NCBI GenBank assembly: GCA_001464055.1 | Contig: LNET01000023.1 | Coordinates: 1 to 51,890 of the forward strand | Source of the DNA: Burkholderiales bacterium Ga0077543 | Lineage (GTDB): Bacteria > Pseudomonadota > Gammaproteobacteria > Burkholderiales > Burkholderiaceae_C | Direction: 5' to 3' | DNA length: 51,890 nucleotides | Shown here: positions 40,502-49,012 of the stretch, in pieces | How the letters are laid out: every line of letters starts with the position of its first letter | Position numbering within the stretch: the first letter of the stretch is position 1 | Notes under the pieces: generated by a model | What the model saw: the letters and a program-made list of their open reading frames with translations, nothing else | What the model was told of the DNA's origin: nothing | Databases searched by the model: none | Translations under genes and position numbers: made by a program

Positions 40502-41394
40502 GCGTGTCGACACTGCGGCTGCCTGCCTTGCGGCGGCTTTCGGGGGGGCGTGGCGGCTTTGCGGCGCTGGTGGTCCTGTATGGCTGGCTGGTCGTGTTGT
40601 GCGTGGCCAGCCTGGCCAGTGCTGGCGACCTGAGCCTGGGCCGAAATCCCTGGGACAACCTGCTCAAGACCCTGGGCGAATTCGCCCGGCCCAGCTTCAT
40701 CGACGTCTGGTTCGGCCCGGAACGCCTGGAATTCCGCAGCGACGACGGCACGCTGCTGCGGGTGGAGAACCGGCGCGAAGTCGAGGCCGACTTCCTGGCT
40801 GCCGTGGCCCGCGCCACCTGGGTCACCTTCCAGATTGCCACGCTGGGCTCGCTGCTGGCGGCGCTGCTGGCGCTGCCGCTGGCCATGCTGGTGGCGCGCA
40901 ACCTGCACGCACCGCGCCTGCTGGCCCTGGGCGCCAAGGCCGTGCTGGACATGGCGCGGGCGGTGCACACGCTGGTCTTCGGCTTGATCCTGGTGGGCAT
41001 CGTCGGGCTGGGGCCCACGGCCGGCGTGCTGGCGATTGCGCTGCACTCGATGGGCACCTATGGCAAGCTGTTCGCGGAGAGCATCGAGTCGCTGGACATG
41101 GCCGCGGTCGACGCCGTACGCGCCACGGGTGCCAGCCAAGCGCAGGTTTTCTTTCATGGCGTCTGGCCATCGGTGCTGCCGCAGTTCGTCAGCCACCATC
41201 TCTACGTCTGGGAGTTCAACATCCGCGACTCCACCATCCTGGGGCTCATCGGCGCCGGTGGCCTGGGTCTGCTGATCAGCGAGGCGGTGAGCCTGTTCCA
41301 ATGGGGCCGCCTGGCCACGCTGCTGATCGTGGTGGTGGCGCTGGTGATGGTCTTCGACGCCCTGTCGCGTCGCATACGGAAAGCACTGCTGTGA
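40498..41394 (+). CDS. PhnE-like ABC-importer permease
   Basis: The 298-residue inner-membrane protein has about six helices (for example ALVVLYGWLVVLCVASLASA, VTFQIATLGSLLAALLALPLAM, LLIVVVALVMVFDAL). The coupling loop is VDAVRATGASQAQVFFHGVWPSVLPQF, and NIRDSTILGLIGAGGLG is characteristic of PhnE permeases. A soluble insert of about 45 residues (NLLKTLGEFARPSFIDVWFG onward) lies between the first two helices. The start is a TTG overlapping the stop of the binding protein; a GTG at 40504 is an alternative. The stop overlaps the ATPase start. Confidence 0.92.
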   Translation: MSVSTLRLPALRRLSGGRGGFAALVVLYGWLVVLCVASLASAGDLSLGRNPWDNLLKTLGEFARPSFIDVWFGPERLEFRSDDGTLLRVENRREVEADFLAAVARATWVTFQIATLGSLLAALLALPLAMLVARNLHAPRLLALGAKAVLDMARAVHTLVFGLILVGIVGLGPTAGVLAIALHSMGTYGKLFAESIESLDMAAVDAVRATGASQAQVFFHGVWPSVLPQFVSHHLYVWEFNIRDSTILGLIGAGGLGLLISEAVSLFQWGRLATLLIVVVALVMVFDALSRRIRKALL

Positions 41395-42230
41395 CGCCGG
41401 CCGTGGACATCGAAGGCACGCAGGTCGTGGTCGGGGGCCGCATGCTGCTGGAAGTGCCGCGGCTCGTGATCGAATCCGGCGAGCACGTGGCCGTCGTCGG
41501 TCCCAACGGCGCTGGCAAGAGCACCCTGTTGAAGCTGATCGGGGCCTTGTCGAGGCCCGCCACGGGCCGGGTCCAGGTGCTCGGCCGGCCGCTCGGGGCG
41601 CAAGACACAGCGGGGCAGGGTCGGGTCAGCGCGGCAGTGCGACAGGCACTGCGGCGCGAGACCGGCCTGCTGATGCAGGGCCTGCATCTGGTGCCGCGCC
41701 TGACCGCCCGCGAAAACGTGTTGATCGGCGGCCTAGCCCGGCTGCGCGGCGGCGACGCCTGGCGCAGCCTGCTGCGCTGGTATCCGCCGGACCTGGTGGA
41801 CGAAGCCGACACCGCCCTGGCGGCCTGGGGCCTGGCCGAACGTGCCGGCACGCGTGCCGACCGGCTGTCGGGCGGCGAACGGCAGAAGGTGGCCCTGGCC
41901 CGCGTGCAGTTGCAGTGTCCGCGGCTCTTGCTGGCCGACGAGCCCACCTCGGCGCTGGACCCGACCGCCACGCTGCAGGTCTGCCAGGCGTTGCGCTCGC
42001 TGGCCTCGCCGCCGGGTCACACCCTGATCGCCGTGGTGCACGACCTGGCCCTGTTGCCGCTGCTGGCCGGGCGCGTCGTCGGCATGGCCGCAGGCCGGGT
42101 GCAGTGGGACAGACCCATCAGCGAGGTGACGGCGCCGATGCTGCAGGAGCTGTACGAACGGCGCGCCAGCGAGCCAGGGCCCAGCCAGGACAGCGATCGA
42201 CAACCCGCGGCCCGGCTGGCCCGTGCTTGA
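41391..42230 (+). CDS. PhnC-like ABC-importer ATP-binding protein
   Basis: The 279-residue ATPase has Walker A GPNGAGKSTLLKL, a Q-loop LLMQGLHLVPRLTARENVLIG, signature LSGGERQKVALAR, Walker B LLLADEPTSALDPTATLQ and switch His VVHDLALLPLLAG. The arrangement fits the phosphonate/phosphate group. It starts at GTG overlapping the permease TGA. It is the energiser of the importer made with the two upstream genes. The next gene starts 47 bases on. Confidence 0.93.
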   Translation: MTPAVDIEGTQVVVGGRMLLEVPRLVIESGEHVAVVGPNGAGKSTLLKLIGALSRPATGRVQVLGRPLGAQDTAGQGRVSAAVRQALRRETGLLMQGLHLVPRLTARENVLIGGLARLRGGDAWRSLLRWYPPDLVDEADTALAAWGLAERAGTRADRLSGGERQKVALARVQLQCPRLLLADEPTSALDPTATLQVCQALRSLASPPGHTLIAVVHDLALLPLLAGRVVGMAAGRVQWDRPISEVTAPMLQELYERRASEPGPSQDSDRQPAARLARA

Positions 42231-42277
42231 TGCAGACCAACGAGAACCCTTTTTTCAACCAAGTGCAGGAGAAGACG

Positions 42278-42799
42278 ATGAGCATGAAACGAAGAATGGC
42301 CCTTGCCCTGGCGGCCGTGCTGCTGGGCGGCTGCGGCGCCATGGGCGCGCACAGGGACGCACACCAGGGCGCAGGTGGCCCGGGCCAGGGCGGCAATCAG
42401 GCCACGGCCACGCACGGCCTGGTGGCGCTGAAGAGTCCGCATGCGCCGACCGAAACCATGAACCGGCTGGAAGCCGAGGTGAAGAAGCGCAACCTGACCG
42501 TCGTGTCGCGCATCGATCATGCTGCTGCGGCCCAGCGCATCGGCCAAAGCTTGCGGCCGACCGAGTTGCTGGTCTTCGGCAACCCGCAGGCCGGTACGCC
42601 GCTGATGCTGTGTGCCCAGCTTGCCGGCATCGACCTGCCGATGAAGGCCCTGGTCTGGGCCGACGAGGCCGGCCAGACTTGGCTGGGCTACAACGACCCG
42701 AAGTGGCTGATCCACCGCCACGGTGCCCGCGAATGCCCGCCTGCCGAGCAGGTGGGCAAGGCGCTTGCGGCGATCGCGGCGGCCACGGTGGCGAAGTGA
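42278..42799 (+). CDS. DUF302 lipoprotein
   Basis: The 173-residue precursor has a lipoprotein signal (MKRRMALALAAVLLGGCGA, with Cys in LGGC). A His- and Gly-rich spacer follows (AHRDAHQGAGGPGQGGNQATATHG), which could bind metal. A DUF302 domain then runs from about residue 50: SPHAPTETMNRLEAEVKKRN, RIDHAAAAQRIG, LLVFGNPQAGTPLMLCAQLAGIDLPMKALVWADE and WLGYNDPKWL. The ATG at 42278 is preceded by AGGAGAAG. The stop overlaps the start of the metallophosphatase-like gene. DUF302 has no proven function; it is often near stress or redox genes. Confidence 0.88.
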   Translation: MSMKRRMALALAAVLLGGCGAMGAHRDAHQGAGGPGQGGNQATATHGLVALKSPHAPTETMNRLEAEVKKRNLTVVSRIDHAAAAQRIGQSLRPTELLVFGNPQAGTPLMLCAQLAGIDLPMKALVWADEAGQTWLGYNDPKWLIHRHGARECPPAEQVGKALAAIAAATVAK

Positions 42800-43797
42800 C
42801 GGCTGCTGTGTCGGGCGAACCCGGCGCTGCGCCTGCACCAGGGCGCAGCTGTCCCTTGCATTACCGCTACCGGCCCGAGGCCTTCGCGGTCGGCGCTCCG
42901 GCCCGCCTGCAGTCTCTCGATGTGTTGTACGTGGTGGGGGGGCTGTATGGCAACGAACTGGCGCTGCAACGGGTGCTGGAGCTCTTCGACCGTGAACCTG
43001 GTCGCAAGCGTCTGGTGTTCAACGGCGACTTCCACTGGTTCGACGCCGATCCCACCGTGTTTGCGCGGGTGCAGAGTGCGGTGCTGATGCACGACGCCCT
43101 GCGTGGCAATGTCGAGACCGAACTGGCCTCGGCTGACGCCGGTGGCGACGCCGGCTGCGGCTGTGCCTATCCCGACTGGGTGGGTGACGGGGTGGTCGAA
43201 CGTTCCAACCGCATCCTGGGCCGGCTTCGCCAGGCGACCAGCGAACAGCAACGGGCCAAGCTCTCGGCACTGCCGATGTGGCTGCGGGCCGACGTCGGCC
43301 CGCTGCGGCTGGGCCTGGTGCACGGCGACGCCACGTCGCTGGCGGGCTGGGGCTTCGCCCAGGAACACCTGCGTGATGCCGGGCACCGGGCCCAGGTGGC
43401 TGAGTGGCTGGATCGGGCCGGGGTCGACGCCTTCGCCTGCAGCCACACCTGCCTGCCGGTCTTCCAGGCCCTGCCGGCGCCTTCGGGGCGGCCAGCGCGC
43501 TGGATCCTCAACAATGGCGCTGCCGGCATGCCGAATTTTCGTGGCGACACAGCGGGACTGTTCACGCGCGTGGCCGTCGAGCCCTTTGCCGGGCCCGACA
43601 GGCGCCTGGGCGTGTCGATGGGCCAGGGTGTGCACGCCGAGGCCGTCGCGATCGAAGTCGACGCGCAGGCCTGGATCACAGGTTTCAAGGCCCAATGGTC
43701 AGAAGGCAGCGACGCCCATGTCTCGTATTTCGACCGCATCGTTCAGGGCCCCGACTACACGCCGGCCGAGGTGGTGCGGCTGAGCCCGGATCCTTGA
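42796..43797 (+). CDS. metallophosphatase-like protein of the ArsS operon
   Basis: The 333-residue protein has features of the calcineurin-like metallophosphoesterase fold. LDVLYVVGGLYGNELALQRVLELFDRE takes the first metal-ligand block (a Gly replaces the usual Asp-x-His), and LVFNGDFHWFD holds the second (GDFHW). GLVHGDATSLAGWGF and FACSHTCLPVFQ give His residues and ILNNGAAGMPNF the late block. Because the first block lacks the canonical DxH, catalysis may be altered; it may be a specialised member. A short Cys cluster GCGCAYPDW is unusual. The GTG at 42796 overlaps the DUF302 stop (GTGA). It is the last gene of the operon before a hairpin. Confidence 0.75.
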   Translation: MTAAVSGEPGAAPAPGRSCPLHYRYRPEAFAVGAPARLQSLDVLYVVGGLYGNELALQRVLELFDREPGRKRLVFNGDFHWFDADPTVFARVQSAVLMHDALRGNVETELASADAGGDAGCGCAYPDWVGDGVVERSNRILGRLRQATSEQQRAKLSALPMWLRADVGPLRLGLVHGDATSLAGWGFAQEHLRDAGHRAQVAEWLDRAGVDAFACSHTCLPVFQALPAPSGRPARWILNNGAAGMPNFRGDTAGLFTRVAVEPFAGPDRRLGVSMGQGVHAEAVAIEVDAQAWITGFKAQWSEGSDAHVSYFDRIVQGPDYTPAEVVRLSPDP

Positions 43798-43806
43798 CCA
43801 AGGACT

Positions 43807-43832
43807 TCCTGGGTCGCCACGCCCACCCAGGA
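43807..43832. terminator. hairpin between convergent genes
   Basis: TCCTGGGT (43807-43814) pairs with ACCCAGGA (43825-43832) over a ten-base loop. It lies between the end of the ArsS-type operon and the end of the subtilase gene on the other strand, so it could stop transcription from both sides. There is no T-run. Confidence 0.4.
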
Positions 43833-43836
43833 GGAC

Positions 43837-45696
43837 TTACCTCGCCTGGGCGATGCCCGCCAGTTGTGCGCTGCGGCGTGGATGGATCAGGTTCACGCGC
43901 CCGGGCTGGCCATCGGCGCCGGGCAGGCGGTCGGCGCCGTCCAGGATCAGCTTCCTGACCTGCGCCGGCTTCAGTTCCGGCTTCAGGGCCAGCAGCTTGG
44001 CCGCCAGGTTGGCCACCTGCGGGCTGGCCATGCTGGTGCCGCTGAGCGTGAGCCGGTCGCCGCCGGGCACCGGGCCGTCGACCTCGAAGCCGTTGGCGTG
44101 CACGACCACGGTCTTGCCGAAAGTCGAGAAGCTGGTTTCCCGGCCCGCGCGGTCCACCGCCCCCGCGGTGATGAGGTTGGGCAGTTCCAGGCCGGCGGGA
44201 ATGTAGTCCTGAAAGTCGGCGCTGTTGTCCTCGTTGCCGGAACCGGACACGAAAAGGATGTCCGGCGCGCCGGCAATCGCGTCCCGCAAGGCGTCGCGTT
44301 CGATCCTGAACAGGCGCAGGGCTTCCAGCTTGCGTGCTTCAGGCGTGCCGCCCAGGCTGTGGAAGGCCATCATGGATTCATGGGCAGCCGGGCCGTAGCG
44401 CCAACTCATGTTGACCACCCGCACGCCGGCGTCCTTGAAGCCCTGCACCATCGTCTTGTAGGCCGCAGCGGTGGCCCGCGAACGCGCTTCGCTGGGTTTG
44501 GACGGCACCGACAGGTGGTTCCACAGCATCGTGGCCGCAAACACCTGCGCGAAAGGGTTGCCGTCGACGGCGATGCCCGCCACATGGGTGCCGTGCACGT
44601 ACAGGCCGGCCAGGTTCATGTCTTCGCTGAAGGCCTGGACCTGCTCGGCCTTCAAGCCCGCCAGGCTGCTGCGCAAACGCTGTGCGTCGGCGGTGTCCAG
44701 CGCGGCGCGCTGGTCCATCGCACCCTTGACGAGACTGCGCAACTGCGGCCAGCGCGCCTGCGCTTCACCCAGCGGACGCAGCAGGTCGCGGACCGGTCGC
44801 GCATCGTCGTCGAAAGCCAGGCCACGTGCCGCGGCGGGCTGGAACAGGGCCAGGTCGACGCCGGAATCCCACACCGCCACGACCACGGGGCTGGCCTTGG
44901 CGTCGGGTGCAATCGAGAAGGTGCGCGGTGTCCAGATGTCCTCGCGCGTGCCGGCCTGGGTGTTGGCGTCGACCACCGCCTGCAGGCCCTGCACCACGGC
45001 TGCCTTGTTCGGCCCCAGCAGTTCCATTTGCATGCGGGCGCTGATGATCGCGGCGACCACGCCGTCGGGCACCGACATCTGCCCGTTGCGGGCCACGACG
45101 TCGAGTTGACTCTGGAAGGCGCCGCGCACGAGTTCGGGGTTGTAGGTTTCGATGCCACCCTTGCTGCTCTTGACGATGTCCTGCACGTCTGCCCAGGGCA
45201 TGGCGCCATAACGACGCTGGACCTCGCCGGCCAGCCAGGCGGTGTCGCGCTGCTCCTGGCGCTGCTGCGCCAGCAGATCGGTGAGCACGCCGCCAGCGAG
45301 GCGGGCGCCTGCCTTGTCCTGCAGGACGCGAGCCTTCGCTGTCCAGCCGGGCACGGCCGCCCAGTCACCGCGCAGCTGCGCCAGGGTGGCTCTTGCGCTG
45401 AACATCTCGCGCAGGGTCGAGTTGTCCTGGATGTCAAAGGCGGCCAGGTCGGCGGCAAGATGGCCCTCGAGTTGCTCGCCCAACGCTTTCAGTTCATCCA
45501 GCGGCACGGCCAGCAGTTCGCTGGGCAGCCTGTCCAGCCTGTAGGCGCGTCTTGGCAGCTGGTCGGCGCGTGTCACGACCTGGCGTTCGGCCTTGAGTTC
45601 GACCGGTGTCGTGGCACCGGTCTGGGCCATCACGAGCATGGGGCTGCCGACCATCAGGGCGGCCGCGATGGTCGGGTGCAGACGGCTAATGTTCAT
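43837..45696 (-). CDS. subtilisin-family (S8) serine peptidase
   Basis: The 619-residue precursor has a signal peptide (ISRLHPTIAAALMVGSPMLV, cleavage after VMA) and a propeptide-like region up to about residue 260. The peptidase domain has Asp 277 (VVAVWDSGVD), His 368 (YVHGTHVAGIAV) and Ser 555 (LSGTSMASPQVANLAA), with the oxyanion-region Asn in VSGSGNED (488). All three catalytic residues are present, so it should be active and extracellular or periplasmic. The insert between Asp and His is long (about 90 residues, rich in Arg and Gln). The ATG at 45696 is preceded by AGGAG. It is divergent from the membrane phosphoesterase gene. Confidence 0.92.
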   Translation of the reverse strand: MNISRLHPTIAAALMVGSPMLVMAQTGATTPVELKAERQVVTRADQLPRRAYRLDRLPSELLAVPLDELKALGEQLEGHLAADLAAFDIQDNSTLREMFSARATLAQLRGDWAAVPGWTAKARVLQDKAGARLAGGVLTDLLAQQRQEQRDTAWLAGEVQRRYGAMPWADVQDIVKSSKGGIETYNPELVRGAFQSQLDVVARNGQMSVPDGVVAAIISARMQMELLGPNKAAVVQGLQAVVDANTQAGTREDIWTPRTFSIAPDAKASPVVVAVWDSGVDLALFQPAAARGLAFDDDARPVRDLLRPLGEAQARWPQLRSLVKGAMDQRAALDTADAQRLRSSLAGLKAEQVQAFSEDMNLAGLYVHGTHVAGIAVDGNPFAQVFAATMLWNHLSVPSKPSEARSRATAAAYKTMVQGFKDAGVRVVNMSWRYGPAAHESMMAFHSLGGTPEARKLEALRLFRIERDALRDAIAGAPDILFVSGSGNEDNSADFQDYIPAGLELPNLITAGAVDRAGRETSFSTFGKTVVVHANGFEVDGPVPGGDRLTLSGTSMASPQVANLAAKLLALKPELKPAQVRKLILDGADRLPGADGQPGRVNLIHPRRSAQLAGIAQAR

Positions 45697-45871
45697 GGTG
45701 ACTCCTATGGGTGATGCTGAAATGCTAGCGGCGTGCTGCCGGCCTGACCTGGCCAGGCGACGAACGCCACCCTGCTTCGGACGAACGACCTTTTGACCGG
45801 GACGAGTACCCTGCGGCGCGCTCCGAGCCCTGCTGGTCGGCACCCAGCCAGAGGGTGGCGCCGCTTGAGAT

Positions 45872-47014
45872 TTGCGTTGCCGGCCGCACATCACCTTCGT
45901 GCCGACAATTGCGATCCTGGTGCTGCTGCACCTGTACCTGTGTGCCCGGTTGCTCCCTGCGCTGGCAAGCCCGCTGGCCGTCGCTGCCCTGGGGGTCTTG
46001 CTCATCTCCACGCTGCTGCTGATTCCTGCTGCCTTCATCGGTCGGCGCGCGCACTCCCGGCAGACTGCCGACCGCTGGACCTGGGCCGGCATGACGGCGC
46101 TCGGACTTTTCTCGATGCTGATGGTGCTGACGCTGCTGCGCGAACTGGTGTTGCTGGCGGGCTGGGTGGTCGCGTTGCCGGCCTTGCCGGAACTGAAGAC
46201 GGAGTCGGCCGCCGCCGTGCCACTGCTGGCCCTTGCCGCCGTGGTCTTCGGTGCGTTCGGCGCGCGCCGAACGGCTGCGGTACGGCGTGTCGACATCCGC
46301 ATCGCCGACCTGCCCGTCGCGTTGCACGGCTTCACCATCGTGCAGATCAGTGACGTGCATGTCGGGCCTACGGTCAAGGGCGGCTTCGTCCAGCGGATCG
46401 TCGACGCGGTCAACCGGTTGCAGCCCGATGCCGTGGCGGTCACCGGCGACCTCGTCGACGGGCGCGTGCGTGACCTGCGCGACGACGTCGCGCCGCTGGC
46501 GGGGCTGCGCTCGCGACACGGCACCTTCTTCGTCACCGGCAACCACGAGTACTACAGCGGCGTCGTCGAATGGACGGCCTGCCTGCGCGGGCTCGGTCTG
46601 AAGGTGCTGGACAACGAACATGTGGTGCTCGAACACGACGGCGCGCGGCTGGTGATGGCCGGGGTTTCCGACTATTCGGCAGACAAGCTCATGCGCGGGC
46701 ACAGCAGCGATCCGCAGCGGGCGATGTCTGGCGCGCCGGCCGACGCCGCTGTGCGGGTCCTGCTGGCGCACCAGCCCAGGAGTGCACCGGCGGCGGCAGA
46801 TGCCGGCTTCGACCTGCAGCTGTCAGGCCACACGCACGGCGGCCAGTTCTGGCCCTGGAATCTGTTCGTCCCCTTGCAGCAGCCTTTCACCGCCGGCCTG
46901 CACCGCCTGCGCCAGCTGTGGGTGTACACCAGTCGCGGCACAGGCTACTGGGGTCCGCCGTTGCGGCTGGGCGCCCCCTCGGAGATCACGCAGCTGCGCC
47001 TGATGCCCGCCTAG
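45872..47014 (+). CDS. membrane-anchored metallophosphoesterase (YaeI/YkuE-like)
   Basis: The protein is about 380 residues. The first 130 residues hold roughly four hydrophobic segments (LVLLHLYLCARLLPALASPL, ALGVLLISTLLLIPAAFIG, MLMVLTLLRELVLLAGWVVAL, LLALAAVVFGAFG). The catalytic domain follows with the metal ligands in VQISDVHVGP, VTGDLVDGR, FFVTGNHEYYSG and LSGHTHGGQFWPW, all canonical. Relatives are phosphodiesterases acting at the membrane surface, some on lipid precursors. The start is uncertain: TTG at 45872 or GTG at 45899, neither with a strong ribosome-binding site. Confidence 0.88.
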   Translation: MRCRPHITFVPTIAILVLLHLYLCARLLPALASPLAVAALGVLLISTLLLIPAAFIGRRAHSRQTADRWTWAGMTALGLFSMLMVLTLLRELVLLAGWVVALPALPELKTESAAAVPLLALAAVVFGAFGARRTAAVRRVDIRIADLPVALHGFTIVQISDVHVGPTVKGGFVQRIVDAVNRLQPDAVAVTGDLVDGRVRDLRDDVAPLAGLRSRHGTFFVTGNHEYYSGVVEWTACLRGLGLKVLDNEHVVLEHDGARLVMAGVSDYSADKLMRGHSSDPQRAMSGAPADAAVRVLLAHQPRSAPAAADAGFDLQLSGHTHGGQFWPWNLFVPLQQPFTAGLHRLRQLWVYTSRGTGYWGPPLRLGAPSEITQLRLMPA

Positions 47015-47065
47015 CAAGCAGGCTTCGCGCGAAGGTGCCACCCTCGGACCCCACGGCGGCCCTGC

Positions 47066-48301
47066 GTGCTGGACCGCTGGCGGGAACCTGTTGCGACGTC
47101 GGCCACAATCTATGGCTTGTTGCCCGCGCCTCCCCGCCTGATCACCCTGACGCTGCTGACTGCGCTGTCGGCAGTGACCTTGAACATGATCCTGCCATCG
47201 CTGCCATCGATGGCACGCGACCTGTCGGCGCGCGAATCCGTGACGGCATTGGCGATATCGGGGTACATGCTGGCCTCGGCGCTGTTCCAGTTGGGGCTCG
47301 GGCCCCTTTCAGACCGATTTGGTCGCCGGCCGGTCATGCTGAGTGCCCTGATGATTTTCGTCGTCGCATCGCTGGGTTGCATGCTGGCGCAGGACGCGGC
47401 CGTGTTGCTGGCCTGCCGCGTGATGCAGGCCGTGGTCGTCGCGGGCTCGGTGGTGTCCAGCGCAGCCATTCGCGATCAGCATTCGACCCTCGACTCGGCT
47501 GCCAAGTTGAGCATGATCGCCTCGGCCATGGCGGTGGCGCCGATGTTGGGGCCGATGCTGGGTGGCTTCCTGGATGTGAGCCTGGGTTGGCGCTCTGTGT
47601 TCGCGCTGTACGCTGTTCTGGGCGCGATCTTGCTGGTGTGGACCTGGGTCGATATGGGCGAGACGCGCACGCCGGGGTCGCCAGCGCCCAGATGGGCTGA
47701 CTGGCTGGCCCTGCTGCAGTCGAGCCGGTATTGGGCCTATGCGCTGTGCACCGCTTTTTCCGTAGGGGCCTTCTTTGTGTTCGTCACCGGCGTGCCTTAC
47801 GTGGCAACGGCGGTGTGGGGCTTGTCGCCTGCAGAGGTGGGCATCGGCGTGGGTTCGATCACCGGGGGCTTCCTCGTTGGCGCGGCCATCAGCGCGCGCC
47901 ACGCCCGCCGCCTGGGCACACGCTTTTTGCTGGTGTCGGGCCGGGCGGTGTCGGTCTGTGCGATTGCGCTGGCTGCAGTGGTGTTCGTGGCCGGGGTGTC
48001 GCATCCTCTGGCGCTCTTCGGGCTGACCGTCTTCGTGGGCCTGGGCAACGGGCTGACGCTGCCGGGCGCCAATGCCGGCGCCATGGCGGTTCGCCCTGCG
48101 CTGGCCGGTACGGCGGCGGGTCTGAATGGCGCCCTGTCCATGGCGCTGGGCGCCGTGTTGAGCACTCTGACAGCGGTGGTGGTCGAACGTATCGCCACGC
48201 CAGGGGCCTTGCTGGCCATCATCATGGGCTGCGTGCTGCTGTCGTTTGCGGCTGCGCTCGTGGCCATCCGCTTGGAAATGGTCAGCGGCGAGGCCGTGTG
48301 A
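47066..48301 (+). CDS. MFS multidrug exporter, Bcr/CflA type
   Basis: The 411-residue protein has twelve predicted helices. LSDRFGRRPVMLSALMIF is the loop 2-3 motif, and the MAVAPMLGPMLGGFLD motif C marks it as a drug/proton antiporter. ITLTLLTALSAVTLNMILPSLPSMARDL is the Bcr/CflA start. Substrates could include bicyclomycin- or chloramphenicol-like compounds, but they cannot be told from sequence. Initiation at GTG 47066 is a guess; a later start nearer the first helix is possible. It converges on the GNAT gene. Confidence 0.88.
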   Translation: MLDRWREPVATSATIYGLLPAPPRLITLTLLTALSAVTLNMILPSLPSMARDLSARESVTALAISGYMLASALFQLGLGPLSDRFGRRPVMLSALMIFVVASLGCMLAQDAAVLLACRVMQAVVVAGSVVSSAAIRDQHSTLDSAAKLSMIASAMAVAPMLGPMLGGFLDVSLGWRSVFALYAVLGAILLVWTWVDMGETRTPGSPAPRWADWLALLQSSRYWAYALCTAFSVGAFFVFVTGVPYVATAVWGLSPAEVGIGVGSITGGFLVGAAISARHARRLGTRFLLVSGRAVSVCAIALAAVVFVAGVSHPLALFGLTVFVGLGNGLTLPGANAGAMAVRPALAGTAAGLNGALSMALGAVLSTLTAVVVERIATPGALLAIIMGCVLLSFAAALVAIRLEMVSGEAV

Positions 48302-48441
48302 ACTGGCCGGCAGCGCAAATTCAGCGTCCCGCTCTGCGCGGGGTCAGAGCCTCATCAAGGACAGGTCGGGCGGCAGCAGAAAGTTCGGCGCGTGCCCAGA
48401 GAAGGACAGCCGGTAAGGCAAGCGTTCCAGGTCGTACCGGA

Positions 48442-48951
48442 TCAGGCCTCAGTGATGCGCGACATGAGGTATTCATCTTGGGCTCTGCCTGCCACAAGCA
48501 GTGAAGCACGACGTGTGCCCTCAATCTGGAACCCGAAGCGCTGATACAAGCCCACTGCGCGTTCATTGGTCGTGTGCACGGTCAGCTCCAGGCGAAGCAG
48601 CCCAGCATTTGATGCCCAGGACACGGCCTCCTGGAGCAAGGCCGAAGCAATGCCGCGGGACCAGTACTTCTTGCGCACGCCGAGGAAAACCAGCGCTGAG
48701 TGCCTCGTACGTATGCGCTCGCCGCCTGTAGCGCCCAGGAAGCCGAGCAGATGACGACCGTCCGTGGCCACGAGCAAGACACTGTTCGTCTTTGACAAGA
48801 GCCAGGAGATGAACCTTCTCTCGTCGTCCTCTGTGGCCGTGAATTCTTGTGGTTCCCAGAGCAAGAATTCAGTCTCTGCGAACAGCGAGCGTCGCAAGTC
48901 TCGCAATGAAGCTGCATCGTCTTCGGTAGCGCGCCGCAAGGTGAACGCCAT
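48442..48951 (-). CDS. GNAT-family N-acetyltransferase 1
   Basis: The 169-residue protein has the GNAT fold. MAFTLRRATEDDAASLRDLRRSLF opens it, and LVFLGVRKKYWSRGIASALLQEAVSWASNAGLLRLELTVHTTNERAVGLYQRFGFQIEG contains the acetyl-CoA loop (RKKYWSRGIA) and the late NERAV..YQRFGF motif. The substrate is unknown. The ATG at 48951 is used; the longer frame upstream has no family match. It is followed on the same strand by a second GNAT gene of equal size about 60 bases away. Confidence 0.9.
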   Translation of the reverse strand: MAFTLRRATEDDAASLRDLRRSLFAETEFLLWEPQEFTATEDDERRFISWLLSKTNSVLLVATDGRHLLGFLGATGGERIRTRHSALVFLGVRKKYWSRGIASALLQEAVSWASNAGLLRLELTVHTTNERAVGLYQRFGFQIEGTRRASLLVAGRAQDEYLMSRITEA

Positions 48952-49012
48952 GTTTTCTGGTCTCAGGTTCGAGCTGGGCTGTCCGCCGCGGCAGGTCAGC
49001 TTGAGCGAGGGT

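Noticed and set aside
48302..48441. Possible small gene between the MFS exporter and GNAT 1
   Set aside because: The frames are short, lack ribosome-binding sites and overlap the ends of both convergent genes' untranslated regions.
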